This document shows, piece by piece, positions 1 through 10,837 of a stretch of DNA of 64,000 nucleotides (the stretch's first letter is position 1; each line of letters opens with the position of its first letter). The stretch is taken from positions 32,785,947-32,849,946 of the forward strand of contig OX453276.1 of the NCBI GenBank assembly GCA_949710005.1. The letters are read 5' to 3'. This DNA is from Ricordea florida. Taxonomy: Eukaryota; Cnidaria; Anthozoa; Corallimorpharia; Ricordeidae. A program made the translations under genes and the position numbers. The notes beneath the pieces were generated by a model that searched no databases, was not told the origin of the DNA, and was given only the letters and a program-made list of their open reading frames with translations.

Positions 1-99
1 CAAACGCCACACAAATATACCTCAAAAGGCTTCCTTCGATTATACATTTTAAACAATAATCAATGCTTGTTGTAGAGAATTATACATCTTATGTTACAT

Positions 100-560
100 C
101 GCTTCACATTTTACCACCAGAATCAAAACTTCGACAAACAAGAGCGAAACGATCATATAGTACCTTAGAAGATTACTTTTTAAGACTTTTCTCTGTCTTC
201 CAGGGAAACTGACGTCTTTAGCTGTCTTTCGAATCTGCCTTGCAGTTTCGCTTCTCCTTGGGAAATTCCCTTGAAATTGAATCGCAGTAATTCCGCACTT
301 CCGGTGCTCTTGGAACCAAAACTGCACCATGTTGGACTTACCTGGGTAGCGTGAGGAGACTAGAAGATTTTCAAATTTTCTCATCATATTTCAAAGGCTT
401 AATGCAACCCAAGAAATGAATACATCTTTTGATCCTAGGAAACATTTATTATTATTATTATTATTAAGTTTTCGAGTATTTTTTTGTTATAATTACCAGC
501 TATCCTCTTTGTCCCCTACCTCCCCTCCCTAGTACATGGAATTGTTCCCCCCATAGGTTA
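100..560. repeat. Dispersed repeat R1, copy 1
   Basis: This block recurs at 27,430-27,895 and 46,330-46,790 as part of the duplication, and in diverged form at 7,340-8,165 and 50,320-50,610. The minus strand is open for 97 codons in copies 1 and 2 but shorter in copy 3 and in the diverged copies, so it is probably not a protein. A T/A-rich trinucleotide run and a block of short C-rich boxes close it just upstream of the EFG1-like exon. Confidence 0.55.
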
Positions 561-651
561 TCTGCTGTCCTGATACAGCGGACTCGAACAAGGTTGGAGG
601 TTTCTGAGAAGATGAATAAACTAACCAATAAAATAACTTTTAGGAAGAACT

Positions 652-773
652 ATGCCGACGACTCGGACAAAATTCGGGCCTAATCGTCGAGATAACAACG
701 CAGGAGGCCACAAGAATAAACCAAGCAAGTCTTTAAAAACAAACTTAGAGATGTAGCGCGTCTGTTGAAGAAA
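652..773 (+). pseudogene. Orphan first exon, EFG1-like (frameshifted copy a, unit 1)
   Basis: The ATG opens a basic leader (MPTTRTKFGPNRRDDNAGGH), then a Lys/Ser stretch, then a helix that in intact copies reads SLKNKLRDVERLLKK, followed by a GTAAGA donor. That helix resembles the start of the Efg1 rRNA-processing domain, which begins with a similar basic coiled-coil. One base is missing relative to the intact copies (122 instead of 123 nt), so this copy shifts frame near base 731. No downstream exon is recognised nearby. The family name is tentative; the exon-like architecture is clear. Confidence 0.45.
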
Positions 774-1354
774 GTAAGAGGGAAGAAATGTTTTCACGTA
801 ATCCCACGTGTACGGAAGGAATATTATTCGATTGTTAGAATTCCTGGACACTTCATTTACATTTGTCGAAGGCTTTTGAAGAACGAGGCATATTACAATG
901 ACTCTATTGCTATTCATTAGTATGTTACATTGAAACAGTCATGCTTCTAGTTTAGTTAAATACCTTTCTTTGAGATCTTTGATCCAATGGGATTGAAATA
1001 TGGCGGCTAAAACAGGCTATAAACGCCACACAAATATAGCCCACAAGTTACAGAAACAGGATTAGAACAATTTGCACCGGCATTTTTTGGCAAAGATTGC
1101 AGATTTTAAGGAACATTTTGATGGTAGTTACAAATGTGACTCTCAATATTAAACTGGGGAGATATCGGAGTACATTGTTTTTACAAAACCGTGACTCCTG
1201 ATCTAGTGTCAAATTCTCCCGTTATTTTCCGAGCAAATACAGGATACTCTGAAAGGAGAATTGACCAGTTGATCAGAAGTCACTTAGGGATTTATCTCGG
1301 CTGCCACCATGGAAACAGTGGATGAGTGCATGTGCCCGCGTTGTATACCTTACT

Positions 1355-2636
1355 TTATTATATGACTAGCTCCGTGAGCGGGCAAGATGAACCGAATCTC
1401 GCGCTGTGATTGGCTACCTGAGCTGGCAAGATGGAGCTTTATTCCATAGGTACTGAGATTTACTCCTTACAAATCTGTGAGAGAAAAATAGTCTGTGAAA
1501 AACTAGAAGCAATTTGATTGGTCGGACCATTTTCTTCACTAGTGAAAAAAATAGTCTGACCAATCACAGGCCGGAGACGATTTTTTTTCACTGGTTATAG
1601 AAGTGGGATCAATTTTGGCACCATGAACTCGGCAAAAAGTGAGCATTAATGGCTTCTCCCTCAGCTTCTTCTTTGAGCGATTCTAGGTTTGTAGATACAA
1701 CTTCAGTCGAGGACTTCAAACAAGATCAAGAAAAGAAAAATAAGAAAGAGAAACCCGAACAGCACGTCGTTTGACTGAGAATTTTTGACGTTGAAAGGCG
1801 AATCAAGGTCCGTAGAAGAAATTCCTTCAAACGAGTTCAAGTCATTCATCAGTGAATTTGTCTTAGCAATGAGAAAGAAAGAAAACAAAGATTATGAGCA
1901 AAAAAGTTCGCAGCGTTCTCTCTTTGCAAGTTTTGAACGGTTATTTGAGAAAGAAAAACTACGGATACAGCATCATGAAAGACGTCGCGTTTGAAAAAGC
2001 AAGAGCCGCATTAAAATCAAAACCAAAAGGTAATTTTACCTTGTATTTCCCGTACACAAGACATTCCTGACTCATTCACGAGTCGTTTTAAAACGTTTTT
2101 AACTGTCTTTGGTTCTTATACTTTTAGCGACATTTCCAGCAGGGTTTAAAGTAGAATTTTCCAGTTCGTGGAAATTTTGTATCATTTTAGAGAAGTAAAT
2201 TTTGAACGCATTTTTAACTCGACTGTGATGTTGATTCGGTATGCTCCAAAATAAAGCCTGCTAAGTGCGTTTTGCACCTTGACTGTTGTTGTGGTATCTT
2301 GATTTTTCTAGCCCAGCGTGATTCATGATCAGTTAGTAGTATTTTGTAAGGAGTAAATCTCAGTACCTATAAAATAAACAAATTACTTCATGGTTAGCTC
2401 GCCCGTACCATTTTTCTTCACTCGTTGTGAAGAAAAGTAAACTCACTCGTTCGCTGCGCTCACTCGTTCGTTTTCGATTCTTCACAACTCGTGAAGAAAA
2501 ATCGTCCGCGCTCACTAACCATGACGTAATCTCTATATCTTGCCCGCTCGGGATAAGGGCTTTAATTTGTCCCGCAAGGAAAAGATCATTTTTTGGTGTT
2601 TTATTCCATATAATAAATCCTTTATTGACCAAGCTT

Positions 2637-2671
<35 letters not shown>

Positions 2672-2690
2672 TTTTTTGCGTGTTTATGGG

Positions 2691-2725
<35 letters not shown>

Positions 2726-2786
2726 AAAGAAGAACTTAGCCAATATCCAGCCATCTTGATCGAACAAGCTTGGTCTATAACCCATA
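1355..2786. mobile_element. Unit 1-specific insertion with nested inverted repeats
   Basis: Unit 3 reads straight across this point (near 47,570), so about 1.43 kb is inserted in unit 1 or lost from unit 3. Inside are a perfect 28-bp inverted repeat (1,446-1,473 with 2,343-2,370), a 37-bp inverted repeat with one mismatch (2,627-2,663 with 2,739-2,775), and a smaller hairpin in the loop of the latter. Clean terminal repeats and a target duplication were not found. It may be a composite of MITEs. No coding content was recognised; ORFs here are short and palindrome-derived. Confidence 0.55.
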
Positions 2787-3431
2787 TATACTCTGACATT
2801 ATTAATATGATTGGCAGATCAAACATTAATATTATTTGAAGTTTGCCTCTCGCAGTATCAATGTAAGATATCCAGTCAATTCGCCCCCACTGTCGAAGAG
2901 GAAAATTACGGCACGTGAAGAGTCACGTTGTGTGACTGTTATGTAACGGCTCGTTATGTTAGTAATGCGAGTATCGCGAAATTTAGTCTCAGTTAAGTTG
3001 GTTGACAGTCATAGCAGAGTGCGTCTAATTGTCGAGAGTCGAGAGTAAAATGTCGAGAGTCGAGAGTAAAATGTCGACAGTCGAGGGTAACATGTCGAGG
3101 GTCGTGGGTAACGTAAAAATATATCAAAATAAAGTGAAAAATAAAAATCAAGACTGAATTTATTTTACTAGCTTTTCTTTCATTTTTTTGAGTAACGCTT
3201 TGCATGACACGGCAAAAATGACTTCTCGCTCCAACCTCGTTCCCAGGGTCTCTCTTCTTCCCACCCCCTGGACGGAGAGAGAGAGAGACCCTGGTTTGGG
3301 CTGGTCACGTGTCCCTTGGACAATTGAGAACGCAAGGGAGGGGACCTCTAATTCGAAGGGTTTTGTCCCGTGGCTTTAGTCAAAATCAAAGCGAGGCTGT
3401 CGCACGTTCAGGACCGCCATTAACACGAGCG

Positions 3432-4036
3432 ATGTTCTACAGCAGCCTCCAGTTTGCCATTTCGAATAGTTGTTATTCAAGTATTAATTTAAAGGCAAAG
3501 CAAGTCAAGTGTCTTGAGGCAATTTACTGTGGCCGAGATGTAGTGGCGGTGTTGCCGACGGGTTACGGAAAATCATATCAATGATTTTTCATCTTCTTCC
3601 AGCGCTACTGCACGACAAAATGAGGGGACAATCGCTGAGTTCTTCTCAAATTCGTCCAGTTGTCATCGTTGTATCGCCGCTTAATGCTCTTACTAAAGAC
3701 CAGATCCGAAGAATTTCACAGGGGACATTGAAAGCGGCAGCTCTATATGTCAAACCGAAACGCCACTCAGCCGATTTGGAACTCGATGTCGGCGAAGGCA
3801 GGGATGGGAAACCGGCCAAAGCTGTCCTATATTACAACAATGTAGACATTTCCGCAAACAAAGCAGGAATGAGTGAGGACATCAGAACATTCTGTCGCCT
3901 AGAAAACAGATGCTTGAGAAATTTCCTCATAAAGTGTCTCGATGCAAGGGGAAATGACTTCAATATTGTAGGTCACCTTTGTTGTTGTTATTGTAAATCT
4001 CTTTGTAGTTGCCCAAATTGTTGTGAAGAAATGTAG
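3432..4036 (+). pseudogene. RecQ-like superfamily II helicase relic
   Basis: The first part reads as motif 0 and Walker A of a RecQ helicase (LKAKQVKCLEAIY, then VLPTGYGKS), followed by motif Ia (VVIVVSPLNALTKDQ). A 5-base duplication after the GKS codons near 3,571-3,580 breaks the frame, so the ORF restarts at 3,581. The DEAH box and motifs III-VI are missing. The reading frame instead jumps to a block like the RecQ Zn-binding region, with clustered Cys (CCCYCKSLCSCPNCC) at the end. This is an internally deleted transposon gene, not a functional host helicase. Confidence 0.7.
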
Positions 4037-4308
4037 TGAATGAAAGCTAAATTATTGTTGCTGTTTACAAACTTTCCAACTTATGTGGTATTGGAATGTT
4101 TTTTTTTAACTCTGACAGTCCATGGTAATTTGTCCCACAACAATCTTTTTACTGAAAATGCTATTTGATGAGTTTGTAAAAATAAATATTTTGGGCTCAG
4201 CAAATCAGTTGAATTGTATGTTAACTAGCTATGTCACAATATATCTTTGAGACAGTCGTTTGAGTTAACTGCAAACCTCATGTCTTAGTTCACGGTAGCT
4301 TCTAGAGG

Positions 4309-4869
4309 TTAAATTTCATCATCGTCTTCACAAATGAGGGGAGCATCCAAAAGAAGATTTTTCTTATGTCTTAAGAGCCACTTGCCAAGTTCAGTTTCAT
4401 CAAGAGTGGCCAAAGGTTCAGAACTTATCTCTTGAAATGACTCGTGCTTTCGATTGGGTACTCTATCAAATGGTTTAAGGGTTTGTAAATCGGCCAGTAT
4501 TTTCTTTTCATCTGAAACCGAGGACTGGTGCCTGTGAGAAGATGCATGAACACCTCTGTCCACCTGCTGATCATAGTTTTCAACAATTTGTCTTTCTCCT
4601 CCTGATGCCCTACTTGAACGATCGATTGGTTTGTTTGTTTTGTTGGCCCCCGTAAGTTTAATCTGCTTCTTCAGGTCTTTGTTGCAATTTTCCTGGAGGA
4701 GATCAATTTCAATTTTTTTTCCAGGGCCACCTGACCAATTAGCTGTAGATGCCCACACACAGTTAAATGCCTCTGAATCAGTAAGAAACACCTCATTTTG
4801 GACAACACTTATAAGCATTTCAATTGCATAAGCATTGAAACCAGGAACTGACTTGAAATGTGGCACCAA
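4309..4869 (-). pseudogene. DUF6589-type transposon protein, C-terminal fragment
   Basis: The 186-codon frame ends in an acidic tail (CEDDDEI). It carries the pattern I recall for DUF6589 proteins of cnidarian and fungal transposons: a YAIEML helix, a W-x-S-T-N-W-S-GGPGK-x-I-x-DL box, a K/N-rich region, and a closing helix ending GKWLLRHKKNLL. The N-terminal two-thirds of such a protein is missing; the frame opens just inside the right TIR. Its neighbour is the helicase relic on the opposite strand. Confidence 0.6.
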
Positions 4870-5666
4870 AACTTTATGTAAAGTTGCAAGCCTTTCACCA
4901 TTTCCTTCTCTATTTCCTTCCTTCTCCAGGGGGTGGGAAGAAGAGAGACCCTGGGAACGAGGTTGTTCTCACTCCTTATAGCCTTGGGCGGTGATACCAA
5001 CAACGCTGTTTGTACTGTCACGCAAACGTAAAGTCAGTTCTCTCTAGTGTCACCGAGTAGTCACGCGACGATTAAACACGTTTGTTTTTCTTGAGAACGG
5101 CAAAAAAATGTGTGATTTTTCCCAGTTTTTTTTTTTAGGAAAGCCATTAAGAATTCTACAAAAAGCAACAGAATGAACGCCAAAATGGCTACTGTTGCAA
5201 CCTGCTCTAGAGCTCCATTAAATAAGTATCCAATGATTATATATCGGGCAGGCAATGAACAAACAGGCAGGCATTGAAGGCTAAGATTAGATTACAGACA
5301 TGCCATCCTCTATTCTTTAGTCAATCCACTGTGTTCCTGTATGGCATAAAAATAATGAAAACAAAGATAGCTACTGGTTTATAATAATGTTCTACAGTCC
5401 TAAATGGAGAAAATGAGCGTGAATATCGAGAAATGAAAATTAGCGTGTATGTTTCCTCTGGTAAGAGTTAACGTTTGCGTGACAGTACAAACAGCGCTGT
5501 TGGTATCACCGCCCAAGACTATAAGGAGCGAGAAGTCATTTGGCCGTGTCACGCATCGATTTACTAAAAAAAAAACGAAAAGCTGGGGAAAGAAAATTCT
5601 GTCTTTTTAATATATTTTTCAAGTTACCCTCGACCCTCGACATGTTACCCTCGACTCTCGTCATAG

Positions 5667-7339
5667 ATGTGGAATCTCTATTGGAATCTAGCAGTCTTTT
5701 CTTCATCCCAAATCGCTCTTGTGATATTCGTTTAGTCTAGGATTTATTTGTACCAGGGAAGTTCGTCACGATTAAACGAGTTGAACCTCTGAAGATTTGC
5801 GTCTTGGTTTTAGTCCAGAAATAATAGGAATTATTCACTCCAACACTTACACGAACACTAACTTTAACTAACAGTTTCTCATTGTTTCACTCATACGTGG
5901 CCTTGAAGTCACTTAGTTTAAGGTCATGCGTTCATTCGTTGAGGGTGACCGAGTTTGCTTTCTTTAATCTTTATTTTTTCAAAATAATAACCTCATGTTG
6001 ATCATGGAGTTTTGAAGATGTGGTGGCTCCTAAAAGTGTTGCACATATGATGGTTTGTTGTAGAGAATTATGCATTTTAGTGTTACATCGCTATATATTT
6101 TACCACCCCCATCACGGTAACCCGAAAATACTGATCTCCGGTCTGCGGACCCTCATTGCGGACCCTCATTACGGACCGGGTCCACGGACTACCTCCGGAC
6201 CGGTCCACAAACTCCCCCTACGGTCTCATCTACGGACCACCCCCAAAATAAAATAAAAACAAAAAACAAAAATAAAGATTCCACTAACTGCTTGTCCAAA
6301 AGATCACTCGTGTCGGCGCAATTTCAATGTTTTTAAACCCCAAAATAATGTCGAAAAGCTGTTTTCGGGGAGAAGATATGGCAATGGCAAAAAGAAGGAG
6401 TGTTCTTACCTTCTGTTTGGGGCTTAATCGCGCTGCAAAAGATATTTTAGGTCGTTCTAACTAGTTGCGGGCGCAAGAGAGGCCCGCAACCCTAATTTTG
6501 ACCAGCGGATTGCGTTTTACGCGTGCGCGCCACATTAATAACAGGCAAGCACAAAGCGGAAGTTTAAAATTTTGTTCTTCCACTAAGAACGATCGGAATG
6601 CAAATAATGTGTCAATCACGACAGTTTGTCGTAACACCGGAAAAGAAAAATCAATTCTCCAAGAACGATAAGAATGCGAAAAATGAGTCAATCTCACAAT
6701 GCGAAAAATGAGTCAATCTCAACAGTTTGTCACATAAAATCGAGGCATGGAAGATTGCAAACGTTACGTTTTGGAGAAGTTGTTTTATAGGTGTTGCTTT
6801 TTGTTTGCTCTGATTGTGAAGATTTTTCACGATGTATTTAAATTCATATTGCCGTAAAGATAAGGTGAGTTGCGTTATATTTTATACTGTTCAGTTTTTG
6901 GACGGTTAATTTTTCTGGTAAACCACTGTTTGACATGTTTCGATTTACGGAGCTGATCTACTACTACTCAATGCAAACTTCCCAAAAAACGTCCACACGA
7001 ATGTACATTTTGTAATCTAAAATTATAGACTCTCGTTCCAGTTCCTTCCCTGAAGTGCATCTAGGCCCGCACTTTCTAACCTGTGGTTACCACTGGTTAA
7101 TATTTGAAATTCCGCTAAGCAAATTGTCAAGCCTGGGACGAGTTCACGAACCCGCGGGAGAACGGGCCGAACATAATGGCGAAGGAAAGCAGAACAAATT
7201 TCCGAGGCTTCCCGGATCGAAGATTTCCCGATCTTTCATATATAGATATAGCAGAATATAGATATAGCAGAAGCAAAATGGCAATGTGGAATGATATAAC
7301 TTGCGCCCAAGACTGAACCAAGGTCTGTTACGTTTTCCC
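5667..7339. other. Non-coding left flank, unit 1
   Basis: No gene is recognised. A local cluster of CGGACC/GGTCC half-sites lies at about 6,135-6,245 (also 49,105-49,215 in unit 3), giving several overlapping short inverted repeats. A splice-donor-like AAG|GTAAGA occurs on the minus strand near 6,415 and in unit 3, but no convincing exon goes with it. The whole stretch is collinear with 48,783-50,320. Confidence 0.5.
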
Positions 7340-7505
7340 AGCGTAACGCTCGAAATTTCCCCGTTTGCAGTTTGTAGTTTCGTTTCTACTTGGGAAATCC
7401 CCTTGAAATTTATTCTCGGTAGTTTCCTACTTCGGCTTTCAAAGAACGAAAACTGCACCATGTTGGAATTTTTGGGGTAGCGTCTTATGATATTTCAAGC
7501 TCTTA

Positions 7506-8062
7506 CTGCGATTTTCATAATTCTGCGAACTCCCGCGTTCAATTTCCAACCGCCAACTGGCGTCTTTGCTTCCGTCAATCAAACTTCGGATGTCGCTCGA
7601 ATGGCAGTCGAACAGTTTCCGAAGCACTGACTCCGCCCAGCTGGATCAACACACGTGTGACGACGAAGATGGCGGATTCTCTTGTTGTCAGTTCTAGTTT
7701 GGCCGATTCAGAGTCTTTTGATGATGTAGCGATTGCAGTACCACACATAGAAGATACACAAATCATAGATCAAACTGATGACCAGGTAAGAAATTAAAAA
7801 TTGATATTGTAAGTTGAAGTAAAAGTGAAAAGATCTCGACTGTTGTCTTGTCGCATCGGATTGCGATTTCTTGGTTTCCCCCGCTATGTGCGGTCTCCTT
7901 TACTTTGAATGAGAAGAGCCGAACTTACGTGGCATTTTCTTTCAATGGCGGATGGTCGACCTGGACTCGGAAAATGTTCGGAAGTTTGATTGACGGAAGC
8001 AAAGACGCCAGTTGGCGGTTGGAAATTGAACGCGGGAGTTCGCAGAATTATGAAAATCGCAG
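7506..8062. mobile_element. MITE with about 82-bp TIRs and TA target duplication
   Basis: The termini CTGCGATTTTCATAATTCTG (7,506 onward) and its reverse complement (ending 8,062) continue as an essentially perfect inverted repeat of about 82 bases. TA flanks both ends. Unit 3 at about 50,470 has the single uninterrupted TA, so the insertion postdates the split of units 1 and 3. TA duplication fits Tc1/mariner-like or other TA-specific families; no transposase is present. Confidence 0.85.
7669..7785 (+). CDS. First exon inside the MITE, unknown protein
   Basis: A 39-codon frame begins MADSLVVSSSLADSESFDDV in good initiation context (GAAGATGG) and ends exactly at CAG|GTAAGA, a near-consensus splice donor. 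The peptide is acidic and Ser-rich. It is probably exon 1 of the autonomous parent transposon, or a captured host exon. No acceptor or second exon is visible in the remaining MITE. Product not recognised. Confidence 0.4.
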
Positions 8063-8163
8063 TAAGCAATCCAAAGCTTCGATAACTGTCTTTTGTTCCT
8101 ACGAAAACTGTTTTTGTTGTTGTTGTTGTTGGTTATTGAGTTATCCTCTGTCCCCTCTGTAGT

Positions 8164-8384
8164 GTTTGACATCTATCATTGGTATTTATAATTATGCTGT
8201 GGTGTAATCCATTGAGTGCCACGTGATTACGCATGTGTTTCTCGATGTCCTTGAATGATGGGCTCCTAGTATTGTGTAATATTTGCAATTGAGAGAAATT
8301 TAATAAACCTTCAATGAGAAAGCACGTCTTACTTCTTTGTAGTGCAAACGCATTTTAGTCATTGAGAACAAGACAACTGGCAAC
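8164..8384 (+). repeat. Ty3/Gypsy LTR remnant, unit 1 (internally deleted)
   Basis: This aligns with 50,610-51,063 in unit 3 but lacks about 250 bases in the middle. The right end is followed by AACTGGCAACGAG, close to the primer-binding region seen before Gag in Ty3/Gypsy elements. No second LTR was found on the 3' side. Confidence 0.5.
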
Positions 8385-8410
8385 GAGAATGTCAATGCCA
8401 ATAGGATTGA

Positions 8411-9200
8411 TTGAGTCCTATGACCCAGCCACAGAGGACTGGACCTAGCTCCTATGCAGAGCGGTTTGACCAATATGTGGTGGCCAACGATCTCGAAGAC
8501 GAGAAAATAAAGGATCGTGGCAGTGTTTCTCACGTCCGTGGGCAGCAAGATATACAACTTTTTGTGCGACTTAAAGACCCTCGGAAAACCGTCGGATTTC
8601 AAGCTAAGCGAACTAAAGGAGACTCTGGCGGATCACTTTAAACCGAAGCCGATCGTGATCGCGGAACGATTCCACTTTCACAGTTGGAAGGAGAGAGCGT
8701 GGCAGACTACAGCGCTGCATTGAAAAAGTGCCAGTTCAAAACATTTCTAGAAGAGGCTCTCAGGGATCGATTTGTTTGTGGCTTGAGAAGCAAGAACATT
8801 CAAAAGTGTTTACTCGCTGAACAAGATTTGACATGGAAAAAGGCACTAGAGACTCAGGCTGTGGCGATGGAATCTGCCGAAAAACAGGCTAACCAACGCC
8901 TCAAGTAAGCCCTATCAATGCTATGCCACAAGCACATCCGTCGACGAAGAAAAGCAAGCCCTGTTTCCATTACTTTGGAGCACTTCCAACCCAAACGTGC
9001 CGGGTCAAGGACGAAAAATGTCGGTATTCTAAGGTTTAAGAGCACATAGAAGAAAAGAGCAAAAAGAAAGCTGACGAAAACGCGTTAAACCAGGGCCCAC
9101 CGGCCAATCAGAAAGGCAAACCAGTGAGCTACGTGGACAAAGCTAAAGGCGACAGCGACGATGAGCAAGAGGAGCCGCACTCTCTCTTCGCCAGTTGGTA
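8411..9200 (+). pseudogene. Ty3/Gypsy Gag relic, unit 1
   Basis: Gag-like sequence in several frames: YAERFDQYVVANDLEDEK, then a helical core ending FKPKPI, then SVADYSAALKKCQFKTFLEE and LRDRFVCGLRSKNIQKCLL. This is the retrotransposon Gag pattern with the conserved LRDR-V-GL box. A Cys-rich zinc-knuckle-like stretch follows near 8,960-9,035. Frameshifts near 8,510 and 8,690 and a truncation near 8,895 disable it. The unit 3 copy at 51,104-51,900 is longer in frame. Confidence 0.75.
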
Positions 9201-9219
9201 GAGCACTGGACAACCCCGC

Positions 9220-9258
<39 letters not shown>

Positions 9259-9555
9259 GGTGCTGCCTTTGCAATCATCGGACATCTTCAAAACGGTAAG
9301 GCTTTCTGGTCTTCTCGGACAAGGACGATGAAATGTAGGTCCCGTCTCACCATACTTGTTCCCTATTATCTATGAGACGATAAAGAACTCACACACTGTT
9401 CGAAAAGAGTTGGGGACGTAGTTCCCGGTGTAGTGGTTCTATCTCTATCTCTGGTTTCATGTCATGCACACGTTTCGAGGGCCGTATGTTAGATAACTCG
9501 TATAGGGTTAATGTGCCACCCTCGTTAAATAAAGATACTTTACTTGACTTGACAT
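9190..9555 (+). mobile_element. tRNA-derived SINE, unit 1 (B box deleted)
   Basis: The head keeps the A-box region (CGCCAGTTGGTAGAGCACTG), but the B-box segment present in unit 3 is deleted. The body and the LINE-type tail, ending GTTAAATAAAGATACTTTAC, are shared. It lies between Gag and protease of the Gypsy relic in both units 1 and 3, so it inserted before those units separated. Confidence 0.6.
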
Positions 9556-9591
9556 ACCGCGCTCGAGCCGTCCATTCTGATTCCCGTCAAG

Positions 9592-9930
9592 ATGAATGGA
9601 AAAGAACTGAATACGGAGCTGGATACGGGAGCGTCGGTAAGCGTCATGTTGAAGGGGGGGGGGGGGGGGGTGTTCATGTCGTCATTTCCAGACTTGAAGT
9701 TAGAGAGTTCAAACATCAAATTGAAGATCTACCCCGGAGAGGCGCTAAAGATAGTTGGGCAAGCTGTGGGGGACATGACGTATGGAAATAATACTCACAA
9801 GCTTCCGCTACAAGTAATCGATGGAAATGGCCCAAGTTTGTTTGGACGCGACTGGCTCAGAGACATTAAACTGGATTGGTCATCCATCATGAGGATGAGT
9901 AGTAACCTTGTTTTAGAGGGACACTCGTAA
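9592..9930 (+). pseudogene. Ty3/Gypsy retropepsin relic, unit 1
   Basis: An aspartic-protease fold is visible: the active-site motif LDTGASVSVM near the start, a central beta-rich stretch (ALKIVGQAV), and the closing LFGRDWL motif. A run of more than ten G at about 9,652-9,669 lies just after the active site and is a likely assembly or replication slippage site; unit 3 has only a short G run there. The protein would have been part of Gag-Pol. Confidence 0.75.
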
Positions 9931-10265
9931 GTTTTTAATTATGACCTCGGTGCGCTAAAAGGAGTTAGGGCTCAATTGTTTGTCAAGCCAGGCGCACTGC
10001 CAAAGATTTAAAGCCTAGATCAGTGCCGCACTCACTTAAGGACGCGATAGAGAAAGAGTTAGATATGAAGTTTCAGAGAAAGTTTGTTTTGCTAACTGGG
10101 CAGCACCAATTGTTCCGGTAGTTAAATCAGATGGAGTTTCAGTGAGGCTATGCAGAGATTATAAAGTGACCGTGAATTCTGTTTTAGAAGTTGATCAACA
10201 TTCACTACCTAACCCAGAGGATTTGTTTGCATCGTTGAGTGGGGGCGAGAAATTTACATATAAGA
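9931..10265 (+). pseudogene. Gypsy reverse transcriptase, N-terminal fragment
   Basis: Frame-broken pieces give VPHSLKDAIEKEL-like and then VRLCRDYKVTVNSVLEVDQH followed by LPNPEDLFASLSGGEKFTY. This is the start of the Ty3/Gypsy RT palm, ahead of the YXDD region. It stops at the GGEKFT box, where sequence of a different element begins. RNase H and integrase are absent. Confidence 0.7.
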
Positions 10266-10595
10266 TATAGATAAAGAGACACGAGAGTACACATAATTCA
10301 AGATATGCAAATACATAAACTGTTCCTTTTTCTAATAGTTACTACATGAAAAACTCAATTGCGTATCGAGTAGCCCTCATGTGGAATCTCCTCTCAGCTC
10401 GTGCAAGTGGAAGAGGAGTTAAGTCCTTCACGAAGAAGGCTTGTCAGTCTGTACACATAAGACAGTTAAACTTCTCAGTAGACTCGCCTTCTGTTTTATG
10501 TCACAAATGGCCCAGATTTTGCATATTTTTAATGTGGTCGAATAAGTCGGATAAAACAGCTTTTGTGTTACATCCATTTCACCGCCATTAAAACC
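10266..10595 (+). pseudogene. LINE ORF2 C-terminal relic
   Basis: The peptide SIAYRVALMWNLLSARASGR followed by a Lys-rich helix resembles the terminal segment of non-LTR retrotransposon RT proteins (a box like F-x-YRGPxLWNSLP). It directly follows the truncated Gypsy RT and is preserved in unit 3 (52,980-53,327). Family-level assignment is not possible. Confidence 0.45.
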
Positions 10596-10837
10596 AATTA
10601 AATATTCTACTTGAGTCTCTACAGCTCTCGGGTGACGTCATTGTTAACCCTAGTATAGGCAATCTAACTGGAGAAAACATGAAAAAAAAAAACAACCACG
10701 ATTTAAACCGGGATTGCCACAGGCATGACGAGGCATCCCAGTAATTATTCCCTCAAAGGACAACCACTGGTCTGATACAGTGGGCTCGAACATGGTTGAC
10801 GGCTTGTGAGAATATAAAACAGCGTTCAAGAAGAACT

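Larger units (their letters stand above)
3232..4965. mobile_element. Helicase/DUF6589 DNA transposon, internally deleted (AcademH-like?)
   Basis: A perfect 41-bp terminal inverted repeat starting CAACCTCGTTCCCAGGG (3,232-3,272 and 4,925-4,965) bounds this element. It is flanked by TTCTCGCTC (3,223-3,231) and TTCTCACTC (4,966-4,974), a 9-bp target duplication with one mismatch. Unit 3 has the empty site near 48,010. Inside are a plus-strand RecQ-type helicase relic and a minus-strand DUF6589-type C-terminus in convergent order. A helicase-encoding lineage of Academ transposons (AcademH) is known from cnidarians and fungi; assignment to it is inference from content. Confidence 0.7.
3009..5666. 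mobile_element. Long-TIR DNA element (unit 1 copy, interrupted)
   Basis: The ends are inverted copies of each other. The left end carries tandem GTCGAGAGTCGAGAGTAAAA-type repeats, then a stretch reaching TACTGTCACGCAAACGTAAA near 5,015-5,035; the right end repeats this inverted from about 5,470 to 5,660. The 8-bp flank TCATAGCA (3,009-3,016) is matched by TCATAGAT at 5,661, and perfectly in the unit 3 copy, suggesting an 8-bp target duplication. A second transposon (3,232-4,965) is nested in the left arm. No transposase is present, so the element is non-autonomous. Confidence 0.65.
7340..8165. repeat. Dispersed repeat R1, diverged copy (split by a MITE)
   Basis: Bases 7,340-7,505 and 8,063-8,165 align with 240-560 of the window: the box around TTGGGAAATCCCCTTGAAAT, the ACTGCACCATGTTGGA box, and a low-complexity TTG run followed by the CTGTCCCCT box. 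The TA-flanked MITE sits between the two parts. It abuts the start of the Gypsy LTR remnant. Confidence 0.5.

Noticed and set aside
94..387. 97-codon minus-strand frame conserved in unit 2
   Set aside because: The frame is split in unit 3 and in the diverged copies; conservation reflects duplication of repeat R1, not selection on a protein.
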